From a virus: a stretch of 64,000 bases of DNA. The DNA is taken from IMG/VR virus record IMGVR_UViG_3300027973_000003, positions 1 to 64,000 of that record, one strand, 5' to 3'. Both the position numbers and the translations under genes were made by a program. Positions 56,781-64,000 of this stretch are shown piece after piece (position 1 is the stretch's first letter; each line of letters starts with the position of its first letter). A model generated the notes under the pieces. The model did not search any database and was not told the DNA's origin. It worked only from the letters and a program-made list of their open reading frames with translations.

Positions 56781-56818
56781 GTGCGCCCCTCAGGGTTGAT
56801 TATGTTGAAGTTTATCAT

Positions 56819-57130
56819 TTAAACAGTTGTCCCACTAGCGTTTTTCCAGACTGTGCCGTTCCACCAAATAGGGATGCCTAGGGTAGTATCAAAAAATGGT
56901 TGCCCAACACCTAACGGTGCTTGCACTGTACTAATAGGCCTGCTAGAAGTAGGTCCAGAATTAGGAATAACTACAGATTGTGTAAAGTTATCTATCTGAT
57001 TAAAGTACAAACGCAAGGCATTAAGCACCTGATCTTGGTAGTACTGTGTGTATTCAACGGGCGCAATAGGTAAGTTAGGCGCTTTAGATGAAAGCAATAC
57101 ACTAGATTTAGCTGGGGTAGTATTAGCCAT
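56819..57130 (-). CDS. Small phage structural protein
   Basis: 103 aa, with LPIAPVEYTQYYQDQVLNAL, RLYFNQIDN and a C-terminal FFDTTLGIPIWWNGTVWKNA, a conserved small virion-protein type. It overlaps the tail nozzle gene by one base. Probably a tail or fibre attachment component. Confidence 0.65.
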   Translation of the reverse strand: MANTTPAKSSVLLSSKAPNLPIAPVEYTQYYQDQVLNALRLYFNQIDNFTQSVVIPNSGPTSSRPISTVQAPLGVGQPFFDTTLGIPIWWNGTVWKNASGTTV

Positions 57131-59517
57131 TATCTACGTCCATCTGGGCGAATATCAATACGTGGGCTACCCAACTGCCATGCCACCCCAAGAGTATTTG
57201 ACTCAATACGGAATGCCATTTGACGCCCACGAAGGCGGGTATAGACCTGACCATCAAACTCTTGGACGGTGTATTGCGGAACAGTAGTGTAGTTTTGTGC
57301 ACTAGCTATTTGTGGGTTATCAGCAGTTCCGTAAGGAGTACCAGAGTTTTGGCGTGGTTTAACCGTCATTGTGACTGAAGGCTGGTTAACAGTAGACCCG
57401 TTAAAATTAACGTCAGGAAGTATTCTCCAGACAAAACCAAAGTTATGACCATCACCAATATCAAAATCAGAACTTTGTACGTAGGCATCTATAGGTTGTG
57501 GGCTTGATGTAGCTTGGTCATCCGTACCATTTTCATGGTAAAGCAAACGTCCATTATAGTCTGCAGCAATAGGGTAGGGCTGTGTACCAGACTGAATCCA
57601 AGCAGAACGGTTTAAATTGCCGTAGTACCAAACTCGGTCAAGATAGTTGTAAATGACGTATTTATCAACAACAGTATTGCTACTAGACTGGCTAACGTAA
57701 TACCACCATACCTCGTTATACGCTTCGTTAGAACCTGCAAACACTTGATATGCTTGGTCGTTGTTAATATCAGTAAAAATGTATTGGCGTAAGGAGCAAG
57801 GAAGAACCTCAACTCGGCCTGAATACATGTAGAAACGGTCACGACCCATCCAGTAAGTTACGTTATTAACCGTAATCATGGAATTAGGGGATATAACAGA
57901 TATGTTATCCATTAGCACTTGGAAACCCCATACATAAGGAGAACCTAGGTACTGCTGAGAATACAAGCAAGAGTCAGTCCAAACCAGAATCTCTTGGCGG
58001 GTAGTACGTGCCGCCATAATATAAGAGCCATTAGTTAGTGTGAACTCACCTGACTGGTTAGTAACTTGAGGTATCCATTGGTATGCGTTAGCTTGATCTG
58101 ACCAGCGAACAAGCATTGGGTTAAATGTAGTAGAAGGGGTTCCAGGCACATAAGGGTTTGCACCGTAAGCTATTACAAACTCTTGGATTGAAGAAGCTAC
58201 TACTTGATAGGTAGCGGTAGGAACAAAAGCCCCTGCATAAGTAAACGAGTAATTACCAGCACTAGAACCAGTAGTAGTTGTAGTAATTGGTACTGTAGTA
58301 GCCCCAGTAATATAGTTTGCTGCCACCCTAGTACCCGCTGGTAGATTAGTACCAGATATATACATGTAAGGGTAAATATAAGGTGCATTAGCAGCAGTTA
58401 CTGTAATGCTAGTTGCAGAGCCAGCAAATGTAGACGCATCAGTAAATATAGTTGTTGTATCGGCTAAAGAACTTAAATATTTGGCACGAGTGCTTACGCC
58501 ACCAGAGTTTTGCCAGTAGAAAATAGGACCACCACGAGGTGCAATAACAAGGTCAGCACCAAAGTTATCGTTAGACCATAGGCGCAACTGCTGACCAATA
58601 CCAGAAGAATAACCAAGACCCCAGCCTTGTGAGCCTGATTGTTCGGTAACTACTACGGCAGAACCTCCGCCTGTTGCAGTTGAAGTAGCTGCTTTAGCTA
58701 ATGTAATTTGGTAAGTATTAGTAGTTACTGCAGAAATAACATAGGTAGTATTAAGTACATCAGCTGGGATACCAGCAAAAGTAGTAGCCCCACTAAAGGC
58801 AACATAAGTGCCGTTAGACATACCATGAGCATTTTGTGTAACAGTAACTGTAGTAGTGCTATTAGCTGAAAATGGGTTAGCCCCTAAGTTAACTAAGACA
58901 GGGGTAGGCACACCACTCCAAGGACCCGCACCCCAGCCAGTACCAATAGAATAGACGTTCAAACCTATTGGATATTCGTATTCGGTAGTTACCGTACCGC
59001 CACCAGTTGCGCTTGAAGAAGCATTAGCAAGTGTTTGGATTGTGTAGGTTGTACCACTTAAAATAGCAGTAACAACATATTCTCCGTTAATCAATAACCC
59101 ACCAACAACAGAAGCACCAGAAAAATCAACGTGGTCGCCAACTGCAGGGTTATATGATGCGTCAGTTACTGTAACGGTCTTAGACCCAGAAACTGTAGTA
59201 AATGGGTTTGTAAGGGTATTAGTTCTTACTATGGGGGTAACGTCGTTATATACACCGCCAAAATAAATATAGTATTGGGTATTTGTACCTACTCCAATAT
59301 AAGCATTACCAACACCAGCATCGCCAGATGACCATACCCAAATAGATCTAGCAACACCGTCATAGGTATTATTTGATACTTGAGTCCAACCACCAATTTT
59401 TTCTGGGAAGCCAGAACGAAAACGAATTTTATCCCCGTCATACCAACCGCCTTCGTTGGCGTAATCAGTACCTTCTCGGTTTAATCCAGGTCGAAATTGT
59501 AGTTTTTGTAATGGCAT
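57130..59517 (-). CDS. Tail nozzle / stabilisation protein
   Basis: 795 aa. The start MPLQKLQFRPGLNREGTDYA and EGGWYDGDKIRFRSGFPEKI is typical of podoviral tail or head stabilisation proteins. Two internal beta repeats (near 105-170 and 215-275) of the form TVTVT..h....G..V.FSGA.. resemble FCCH-type insertions. The end has RGRQMAFRIESNTLGVAWQL. It would form the tail tube or nozzle. Confidence 0.78.
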   Translation of the reverse strand: MPLQKLQFRPGLNREGTDYANEGGWYDGDKIRFRSGFPEKIGGWTQVSNNTYDGVARSIWVWSSGDAGVGNAYIGVGTNTQYYIYFGGVYNDVTPIVRTNTLTNPFTTVSGSKTVTVTDASYNPAVGDHVDFSGASVVGGLLINGEYVVTAILSGTTYTIQTLANASSSATGGGTVTTEYEYPIGLNVYSIGTGWGAGPWSGVPTPVLVNLGANPFSANSTTTVTVTQNAHGMSNGTYVAFSGATTFAGIPADVLNTTYVISAVTTNTYQITLAKAATSTATGGGSAVVVTEQSGSQGWGLGYSSGIGQQLRLWSNDNFGADLVIAPRGGPIFYWQNSGGVSTRAKYLSSLADTTTIFTDASTFAGSATSITVTAANAPYIYPYMYISGTNLPAGTRVAANYITGATTVPITTTTTGSSAGNYSFTYAGAFVPTATYQVVASSIQEFVIAYGANPYVPGTPSTTFNPMLVRWSDQANAYQWIPQVTNQSGEFTLTNGSYIMAARTTRQEILVWTDSCLYSQQYLGSPYVWGFQVLMDNISVISPNSMITVNNVTYWMGRDRFYMYSGRVEVLPCSLRQYIFTDINNDQAYQVFAGSNEAYNEVWWYYVSQSSSNTVVDKYVIYNYLDRVWYYGNLNRSAWIQSGTQPYPIAADYNGRLLYHENGTDDQATSSPQPIDAYVQSSDFDIGDGHNFGFVWRILPDVNFNGSTVNQPSVTMTVKPRQNSGTPYGTADNPQIASAQNYTTVPQYTVQEFDGQVYTRLRGRQMAFRIESNTLGVAWQLGSPRIDIRPDGRR

Positions 59518-59523
59518 ACGGGA

Positions 59524-60111
59524 TTACCCTAATACAGATAGTGCTTTCGCAATTTTGGCTTTGCGGTCATCTAAACCTATCAAGCCACCATTAATACGTT
59601 TTGTCATTGTCTCAATATCTGAAGCATCTGCCAAGCTATTTAAGCCTTTCTTATTCCAAAACCAGCCAGCACTTAAAGCCGCATATTTAGGATCAAGTAG
59701 CCAATCAGGATTCCCAATAAGATCCACACCCAAACCAGATCCGCAGTTTGCATAGTTTTCCTTGCCAGTTAGCTGGATAAGACCCCTTCCTAAATACTTA
59801 GAAGCCTCTTCTTCGCTGGTGTTACCTAGCCTTCCGTTATAAACTTTGCCAGCAATCTTAGCTGGTTGGCGGGCGTATTGGTCTGCAATTTCTTTAGTAG
59901 GGAAACGGCTAGGCCAAGTCTTCATTAAACCTTCAGCGCTATAGTTTAAGTTTTCTTGCAAAGTCTTGAAATTACCAGACTCATGAGCACACTGACCAAT
60001 AAACGCTGCTTGACGCTGTGGTGTAGAGATATCATATTTAGCAAAAGCTTCTTCTAGCGGGGCAAGCCATTTGTGGTCAATACCCAATTTGTCTAGTTGG
60101 TCATACGTCAT
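59524..60111 (-). CDS. Endolysin, GH19 chitinase-like lysozyme
   Basis: 195 aa. AAFIGQCAHESGNFKTLQEN holds the catalytic Glu44 and Glu53 seen in family 19 glycosidases, and YLGRGLIQLTGKENY (about 108-122) is the family hallmark. C-terminal helix GWFWNKKGLNSLADASDI follows. It cleaves peptidoglycan glycan strands. No signal peptide, so release depends on the holins encoded next to it. Confidence 0.92.
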   Translation of the reverse strand: MTYDQLDKLGIDHKWLAPLEEAFAKYDISTPQRQAAFIGQCAHESGNFKTLQENLNYSAEGLMKTWPSRFPTKEIADQYARQPAKIAGKVYNGRLGNTSEEEASKYLGRGLIQLTGKENYANCGSGLGVDLIGNPDWLLDPKYAALSAGWFWNKKGLNSLADASDIETMTKRINGGLIGLDDRKAKIAKALSVLG

Positions 60112-60316
60112 CTTTGTCTGATCCTATTTTAATGCCTGTAATAAGCCCTATAAAACCACCTACAATTGTTTGAAATGCTGGACCAATAATGGCAAATACT
60201 TTGTCTGTATCAAAATTAGGGTCTACTACAGCATAGGCAAACATTAAAAGCATAGCTACAACAATAGCTACTAAAGACCAAGCTGCAATAACTAAGATGT
60301 GTTCTCTATGATTCAT
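60101..60316 (-). CDS. Small membrane protein, holin candidate
   Basis: 71 aa with two transmembrane segments (ILVIAAWSLVAIVVAMLLMF and IVGGFIGLITGIKIG) and a charged tail. It overlaps the endolysin gene and lies in the lysis cassette, so it is a holin or antiholin candidate. Confidence 0.75.
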   Translation of the reverse strand: MNHREHILVIAAWSLVAIVVAMLLMFAYAVVDPNFDTDKVFAIIGPAFQTIVGGFIGLITGIKIGSDKDDV

Positions 60317-60713
60317 TTTTTTTGCTCTTCATATCCATAATCTTCTCAAGGGTGCGTCCACCAAAGTAAAAGGACATAATTAACATACCCCATTGACCTA
60401 GCAATTCTACGTAAGTTTTGTTAGTATCTAGGTCAAATGCTGACATCATGGCAAACACAAAATAACCTACAAGGATAGCAATCAATGTCATGGGACGAAT
60501 GTTTTTCGACAGCCAACTATCTGATAACATATCTGCTTCTTGTCGCTTGGTCAGTTCTTGAGCTTCTGCCGTATCTGCTGCTAACTCTGCTAACCTTCCT
60601 TGTTGTTGTAGCTCTACCAACTTGGCTTGTGCTTCGGCTTTGGCGGCTGGGTCGGGAATAACCTTATCCAGAATTTTCATTCCTACACTAATAATATCGT
60701 CAATACCAAACAT
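60306..60713 (-). CDS. Holin (3TM family-like)
   Basis: 135 aa. The N-terminal helix (PDPAAKAEAQAKLVELQQQG, LAELAADTAEAQ) and three hydrophobic parts (PMTLIAILVGYFVFAMMSAF, LLGQWGMLIMSFYFGG) match the 'holin of 3TMs' family. It forms the membrane lesion releasing the endolysin. Confidence 0.82.
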   Translation of the reverse strand: MFGIDDIISVGMKILDKVIPDPAAKAEAQAKLVELQQQGRLAELAADTAEAQELTKRQEADMLSDSWLSKNIRPMTLIAILVGYFVFAMMSAFDLDTNKTYVELLGQWGMLIMSFYFGGRTLEKIMDMKSKKNES

Positions 60714-61162
60714 TATTTAATCCCCCAAGTTAAATACCACGCTATAACTGCTGCAGCTGCAAAGCAATAAAACTGCACTCTGCGTACAGCTTTTAGGTCA
60801 TGCTGATATTCTTCGTTGTCTTTGCGTTGCATATTCTCAATATCCATTTTAATTTTTAAAACTGCTTCCCATTCTTTAGCACCGTACTTCTTTACAAAAT
60901 CAATCTTAAGTTTTGCCTCCTCATCGGAGATTTGCTTCTTATGCTTCCAAGATTCAAGCGCTTTAATTAACGCCCGCTCTTTTTTAAATTCTGCTTCTCG
61001 TCTTGCCCTAATACGTTCGTTAGCTTGCTTTTGGGCTACGTCTGTTGCATCGTGTTGTACATTTTCAATACTTTTAGACAGCCCTTTAGAGGCTTCTCGA
61101 CTTGCATCAAGACTCCCGCTAAGAGTTTTCACTCCTTCCGTTAAACCAAAAGGGTCTACCAT
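60713..61162 (-). CDS. Coiled-coil protein with C-terminal membrane anchor
   Basis: 149 aa. A Glu/Lys-rich coiled coil occupies residues 25-125 and a single transmembrane segment ends the protein (VQFYCFAAAAVIAWYLTW). It lies in the lysis cassette and overlaps the holin by one base. It could be a lysis accessory, but the orientation is opposite to classical Rz. Confidence 0.65.
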   Translation of the reverse strand: MVDPFGLTEGVKTLSGSLDASREASKGLSKSIENVQHDATDVAQKQANERIRARREAEFKKERALIKALESWKHKKQISDEEAKLKIDFVKKYGAKEWEAVLKIKMDIENMQRKDNEEYQHDLKAVRRVQFYCFAAAAVIAWYLTWGIK

Positions 61163-61170
61163 AATTCATT

Positions 61171-61965
61171 TTATGCACCGTTATTCTCATGTTTTGGCTT
61201 AGTGACAAAGCTTTGCCTAACGGCTTCAAACCTTTCATATTCTTCTGGACTAATAACAGCAGCATCAATGTTCTGCCTCATCATTTTTGCATGATCTTCA
61301 AGTTCTTGTATATTGCCCTTATAGCTAAATTCCTTAGTAATTCCCTTGGTATCGTAAAAATCACAAATAAGGTGGTAGCGGTCTTCAGTAGAGTCATTAC
61401 GAATCTGATGCCAGTTATTTACCCATACCCCATAGGCTTTACCCGCTTCCATATGCAAAGTAACACCCTCAGAAATAAACACGCATTTCTTATTAGTAAT
61501 CAATGGGATATGAAACCTAGCCATATATTCGTTGCCATCAGCATCTCTGTGTACTAATGATTTAGCACCAGCCTTTAAACATGTAACACGCACCCGCCTT
61601 GGGTACATACCAGCATCTTCTAACTGCCCAACAATAGACGCAAGTTCTCCCTTACACGCTTGGGTAGGGTTTTTATGTTCCATAGAATGTGCGATATCAA
61701 AGAACTTAAGCGACTTATAGTTGTTGTCATTTTTAGGGAAGTAGACTTCCATCGCCTCTCCCTCATCGTTCTGGAAAAAATCCCAACCATCTCGCCAATC
61801 ACCAGTACGGGAAGTAATAGACCAACCACCAAAGCCATGGTAAGCCACTGTCTCATACTCTTCTCCTTGGATAACTTGTGCACCTAACGGAAACACAAAA
61901 TGCTTTACGTCCTCCACCAATTTGGCGTGGTCAAACTTAATAAAGTCAAACTCTTCGTAAAACAT
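61171..61965 (-). CDS. Aspartyl/asparaginyl hydroxylase-like 2-oxoglutarate oxygenase
   Basis: 264 aa. The iron site is H139-R-D141 and H186 (WVNNWHQIRNDS), and R196 is placed to bind 2-oxoglutarate. Surrounding RVRVTCLKAGAKSLVHRDAD, ARFHIPLITNKKCVFIS and LHMEAGKAYGVWV fit the Asp/Asn beta-hydroxylase fold. It would hydroxylate a protein side chain. Four genes upstream lies a radical SAM maturase and next to it a second oxygenase. Confidence 0.8.
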   Translation of the reverse strand: MFYEEFDFIKFDHAKLVEDVKHFVFPLGAQVIQGEEYETVAYHGFGGWSITSRTGDWRDGWDFFQNDEGEAMEVYFPKNDNNYKSLKFFDIAHSMEHKNPTQACKGELASIVGQLEDAGMYPRRVRVTCLKAGAKSLVHRDADGNEYMARFHIPLITNKKCVFISEGVTLHMEAGKAYGVWVNNWHQIRNDSTEDRYHLICDFYDTKGITKEFSYKGNIQELEDHAKMMRQNIDAAVISPEEYERFEAVRQSFVTKPKHENNGA

Positions 61966-62501
61966 TAAACGTTCCCCGTTTCTACTAGCATATGTAACAC
62001 ATCATAAAAACCATGCTTATCTGTACCTAGGCATAGCAACGTACGCTCCCCACTACCTTGTACATCATGTACATGGTCTATACCTAGAAGATACGCATCC
62101 CCAGGCTTAGCAACAAAAGACCCACGGTTAGCTAGTTCGTCTTGTGAAAAGATGTACCCGTTAGTCTGGTTTTCTATCTGACGCTTAACTGCCTTTGGTT
62201 CTGGGGTATAAAACGTAGTTACATAATTACCAGGTTCTATATAAAAATTAATTGAAGTCTTAACTTCGCTGTCAGTATGCGGAGGAACCGCACCATTAAT
62301 CTTTAGCAGTGATAAATGAAAGTCATTACGGTAACGCAAGGGGATAGTAAACCAGACGCCTCCCCCTGCTAGCTCAGCATCGTAGTACGTTATGACATCG
62401 CCGTAGGAGATTTGTTTTCCCCCTTGGGCGTAATCAAGATTGCTGAACTGTTTCTTGAGTATTCTGAACACGGCTTTCTTTCCATATTTTGTACTCAGCA
62501 A
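61965..62501 (-). CDS. Second 2-oxoglutarate/Fe(II) oxygenase-like protein
   Basis: 178 aa. INGAVPPHTDSEVKTSINFY has H75-T-D77, DHVHDV holds H143 and H145, and GERTLL has R153, which together match the HxD...H...R facial triad plus 2-oxoglutarate Arg. The jelly-roll strands (TSINFYIEPGNYVTTFYTPE) fit. The start overlaps the upstream gene by 68 bases; a GTG at 62471 is possible. It overlaps the next oxygenase by one base. Confidence 0.7.
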   Translation of the reverse strand: MLSTKYGKKAVFRILKKQFSNLDYAQGGKQISYGDVITYYDAELAGGGVWFTIPLRYRNDFHLSLLKINGAVPPHTDSEVKTSINFYIEPGNYVTTFYTPEPKAVKRQIENQTNGYIFSQDELANRGSFVAKPGDAYLLGIDHVHDVQGSGERTLLCLGTDKHGFYDVLHMLVETGNV

Positions 62502-62823
62502 TAATTGGACAGCTATATTCCCAGTTAATACCAGTATGCGGGTTCTTATTAGCAGCTGCCCAGTGCTTGTCCTGTATGTACTCTAAGATTGGAATACCGT
62601 CATGGAAAATCTTTTCTAGGATGTCAGCATAGTCATTTAGCATCTGGAACATGCGTTCTTTATCCTGACCTTCAAGCCTAAGAATGTCTTTGTTCATCTG
62701 GTTATCAAAGTAATGAACAACCAATTCACGATACTTTTCTACTTCTTCTGGCGACACATTTGCATAAACCGTTGGTGTTGGAAGCGGTTCTTCAACGTAG
62801 GGTTGATTTAAATTTTCATCCAT
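62434..62823 (-). CDS. Hypothetical protein of the tail-modification cassette
   Basis: 129 aa. Helical, with SPEEVEKYRELVVHYFDNQM, ILEKIFHDGIPILEYIQD and a Trp/Tyr-rich segment (GINWEYSCPIIAEYKIWKES). It overlaps genes on both sides. It could be an adaptor binding the substrate or enzymes around it; no domain is known to me. Confidence 0.6.
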   Translation of the reverse strand: MDENLNQPYVEEPLPTPTVYANVSPEEVEKYRELVVHYFDNQMNKDILRLEGQDKERMFQMLNDYADILEKIFHDGIPILEYIQDKHWAAANKNPHTGINWEYSCPIIAEYKIWKESRVQNTQETVQQS

Positions 62824-63680
62824 TTTTTCACTCCTTCAATACTAAATTTATTAACAGAAACAATTGCAGAAGCAGTCCAATGGCTCATCCAAAATAACGC
62901 CCACATACCCCATAAAGTCAAGATACGGTGTCCACGGCGATGTGGAATGTAATCAATAAGGCGACTAATAGGTTTACCAATAGCCATAAGAACTCGACCA
63001 CGCAGATTGTCTTGAGGGCGAGCACCCATTAAATACGCCATATGCTCTGACCAAGGAATGCCAATACGTAAGGCCATAGCAGTAATAGCTTCTTTTTGTG
63101 CCATAGCACGTTGCTCTTTAGGTAGCCATAGGAAGCAATCTGGTCCTTTGCCATCCATCCAAGCAGTCACGGTTCTAGCCCAGCGAATATACCCACGATA
63201 CACACGACGGTCATTTTGACGCAACCACTTGCCATACTTCTGGTCAGCTACCCAAACATTAGGGTCCATATAGCCAAACTCATAGAGCTTAGCGCAGATA
63301 ATCTTAGAGCAGTTGCAAGCGCAGTTACAGTTATAAGAAACTGGGGAAATACTGCAGTTGTAAGTACAGGCGCAGTTAGTGCCGTCTTGTAGATAGGCTT
63401 GTGGTTGGCAGTTAGCACAGTTAATAGCTGAACAGTTTGTACAGTTAGTGCATTGAATGTTGCCGCAGTTACAGTTATAGGCGCAGTTACCGTTATTGCA
63501 ATTACCTTGCGTAGTATTCTGAAAATACGATTTGCTATAGAACGCACCCATATTAGGCGAGCTAGCTGGTGTTAAAAGCAACCCATTTAGAAAAGACAAG
63601 TCGTCAGTAAAGGTGGCGGACTGCCCAATCTCTACGCTAACCGCGCCAATACTTATTGGACCTGATGCTGGTAATGTCAT
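62808..63680 (-). CDS. Cys/Asn-rich tail-type protein, candidate substrate of the radical SAM maturase
   Basis: 290 aa. Residues 1-50 (MTLPASGPISIGAVSVEIGQ, LNGLLLTPASSPNMGAFYSK) are a phage tail N-terminal type. Residues 61-129 hold 17 cysteines, most as Asn-Cys (GNCAYNCNCGN, CTNCTNCSAINCANC, YNCNCACNCSK). The remaining 160 residues form a conserved phage domain (YGKWLRQNDRRVYRGYIRWA) with a hydrophobic C-terminus. It overlaps the radical SAM gene by four bases. Substrate role is inferred from composition and coupling. Confidence 0.75.
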   Translation of the reverse strand: MTLPASGPISIGAVSVEIGQSATFTDDLSFLNGLLLTPASSPNMGAFYSKSYFQNTTQGNCNNGNCAYNCNCGNIQCTNCTNCSAINCANCQPQAYLQDGTNCACTYNCSISPVSYNCNCACNCSKIICAKLYEFGYMDPNVWVADQKYGKWLRQNDRRVYRGYIRWARTVTAWMDGKGPDCFLWLPKEQRAMAQKEAITAMALRIGIPWSEHMAYLMGARPQDNLRGRVLMAIGKPISRLIDYIPHRRGHRILTLWGMWALFWMSHWTASAIVSVNKFSIEGVKKWMKI

Positions 63681-64000
63681 GCTGCTACCCTCGATTTTCC
63701 ATAAACTTCAACATTATCAATTTTCTCAACCACTTCACTGACTACCTTAATAGGGATAATCCGTTTAACTGGTTTCTCTTCGTGTTTTAAAACTGTACCA
63801 AAAACGTCTTGCCTTTCAGGAGGCAAACTATCATTCTTTATTAAAGTCGGTATATACCCAGTCATTTTATGAATTGACGCAGCAAACAGCGTTACGTTGT
63901 CTGAATACGCATTTGCACAGGAGACTTCCCAGAACTTATTATCTAAGAACATACAAGCGCCTTTGCATAAATGCAGAACTGGACACTTAGGGCAAGCGTC
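63677..64000 (-). CDS. Radical SAM/SPASM-type peptide maturase, partial (C-terminus only)
   Basis: The frame continues past the internal Met at 63952 to the window end. It reads DACPKCPVLHLCKGACMFLD then KFWEVSCANAYSDN, i.e. CxxCx5CxxxC with a later Cys: the second half of a SPASM auxiliary iron-sulfur cluster domain. The remaining 90 residues are a C-terminal extension. The catalytic CxxxCxxC half lies outside the window. Such enzymes form thioethers or other cross-links in RiPP precursors; role here inferred. Confidence 0.8.
   Translation of the reverse strand, partial: DACPKCPVLHLCKGACMFLDNKFWEVSCANAYSDNVTLFAASIHKMTGYIPTLIKNDSLPPERQDVFGTVLKHEEKPVKRIIPIKVVSEVVEKIDNVEVYGKSRVAA

Noticed and set aside
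63248-63547. A 99-aa Thr/Val-rich frame overlapping the Cys-rich gene in another frame
   Set aside because: A product of the repetitive NC-coding DNA; the NC frame continues into conserved phage domains on both sides.
1-64000. Lysogeny genes (integrase, excisionase, att sites)
   Set aside because: None seen in this window. HTH and RHH regulators alone do not show a temperate life style, and part of the genome may be missing.

Overview
The window is a 64 kb piece of a tailed double-stranded DNA phage (Caudoviricetes). The gene set is podovirus-like: small and large terminase, a very large portal, scaffold, HK97-type capsid, connector proteins, internal or ejection proteins, a family A DNA polymerase and a primase-helicase. 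I see no tRNA, rRNA, integrase, IS element, CRISPR array or ordinary host chromosome gene. Base composition is moderately AT-rich and sigma70-like promoters and Shine-Dalgarno sites are frequent, so a Gram-negative bacterial host is likely. The protein types resemble uncultured aquatic phages, but the host cannot be named from the sequence. Both window edges cut through minus-strand genes, so the genome continues on both sides or is a circular molecule opened inside the late region.

Layout. (1) 1-24.3 kb, minus strand, read right to left: an opening cluster (two small proteins, an HslV-like Ntn-hydrolase, an HNH endonuclease), then terminase small and large subunits, portal, a GroES-like protein, scaffold, head proteins and major capsid. 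After them come a row of small basic proteins, two head-tail connectors and a long tandem set of short tail-fibre or receptor-binding proteins. (2) 24.3-25.9 kb: a divergent control region rich in repeats, holding one 156-aa gene. (3) 25.9-45.7 kb, plus strand: the early and replication block. It begins with small unknown proteins, then a MoxR AAA+ ATPase, a minimal sigma region 4.2 protein and a VWA/metallopeptidase protein. These are followed by a DUF3310 protein, VRR-NUC nuclease, DNA polymerase, a stand-alone sigma70 region 4 protein, a Cas4-like nuclease, HNH, a SNF2 helicase, an HTH protein and the primase-helicase, ending at an intrinsic terminator near 45.8 kb. (4) 45.8-64 kb, minus strand: a 2005-aa polyvalent internal protein, other virion proteins, the lysis cassette (GH19 endolysin, two holin-like proteins), two 2-oxoglutarate/Fe(II) oxygenase-like proteins, a Cys-Asn-rich virion protein and the C-terminus of a radical SAM/SPASM maturase.

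Three things stand out. First, a tightly overlapping cassette at the right edge links a SPASM-type radical SAM enzyme to a tail protein carrying 17 cysteines in about 70 residues, followed by two oxygenase-like genes. This looks like a RiPP-style modification system acting on a virion protein. Second, a perfect 13-bp palindrome (CTAACA-W-TGTTAG) occurs 15 times exactly, and at least five more times with one mismatch, all between 24.6 and 34.8 kb. It lies in promoters, leaders, start and stop codons and inside genes, in different reading frames. This is a phage-wide operator or stoperator-like array. Third, the phage encodes two proteins that keep only sigma70 region 4 elements, which suggests it redirects host RNA polymerase.
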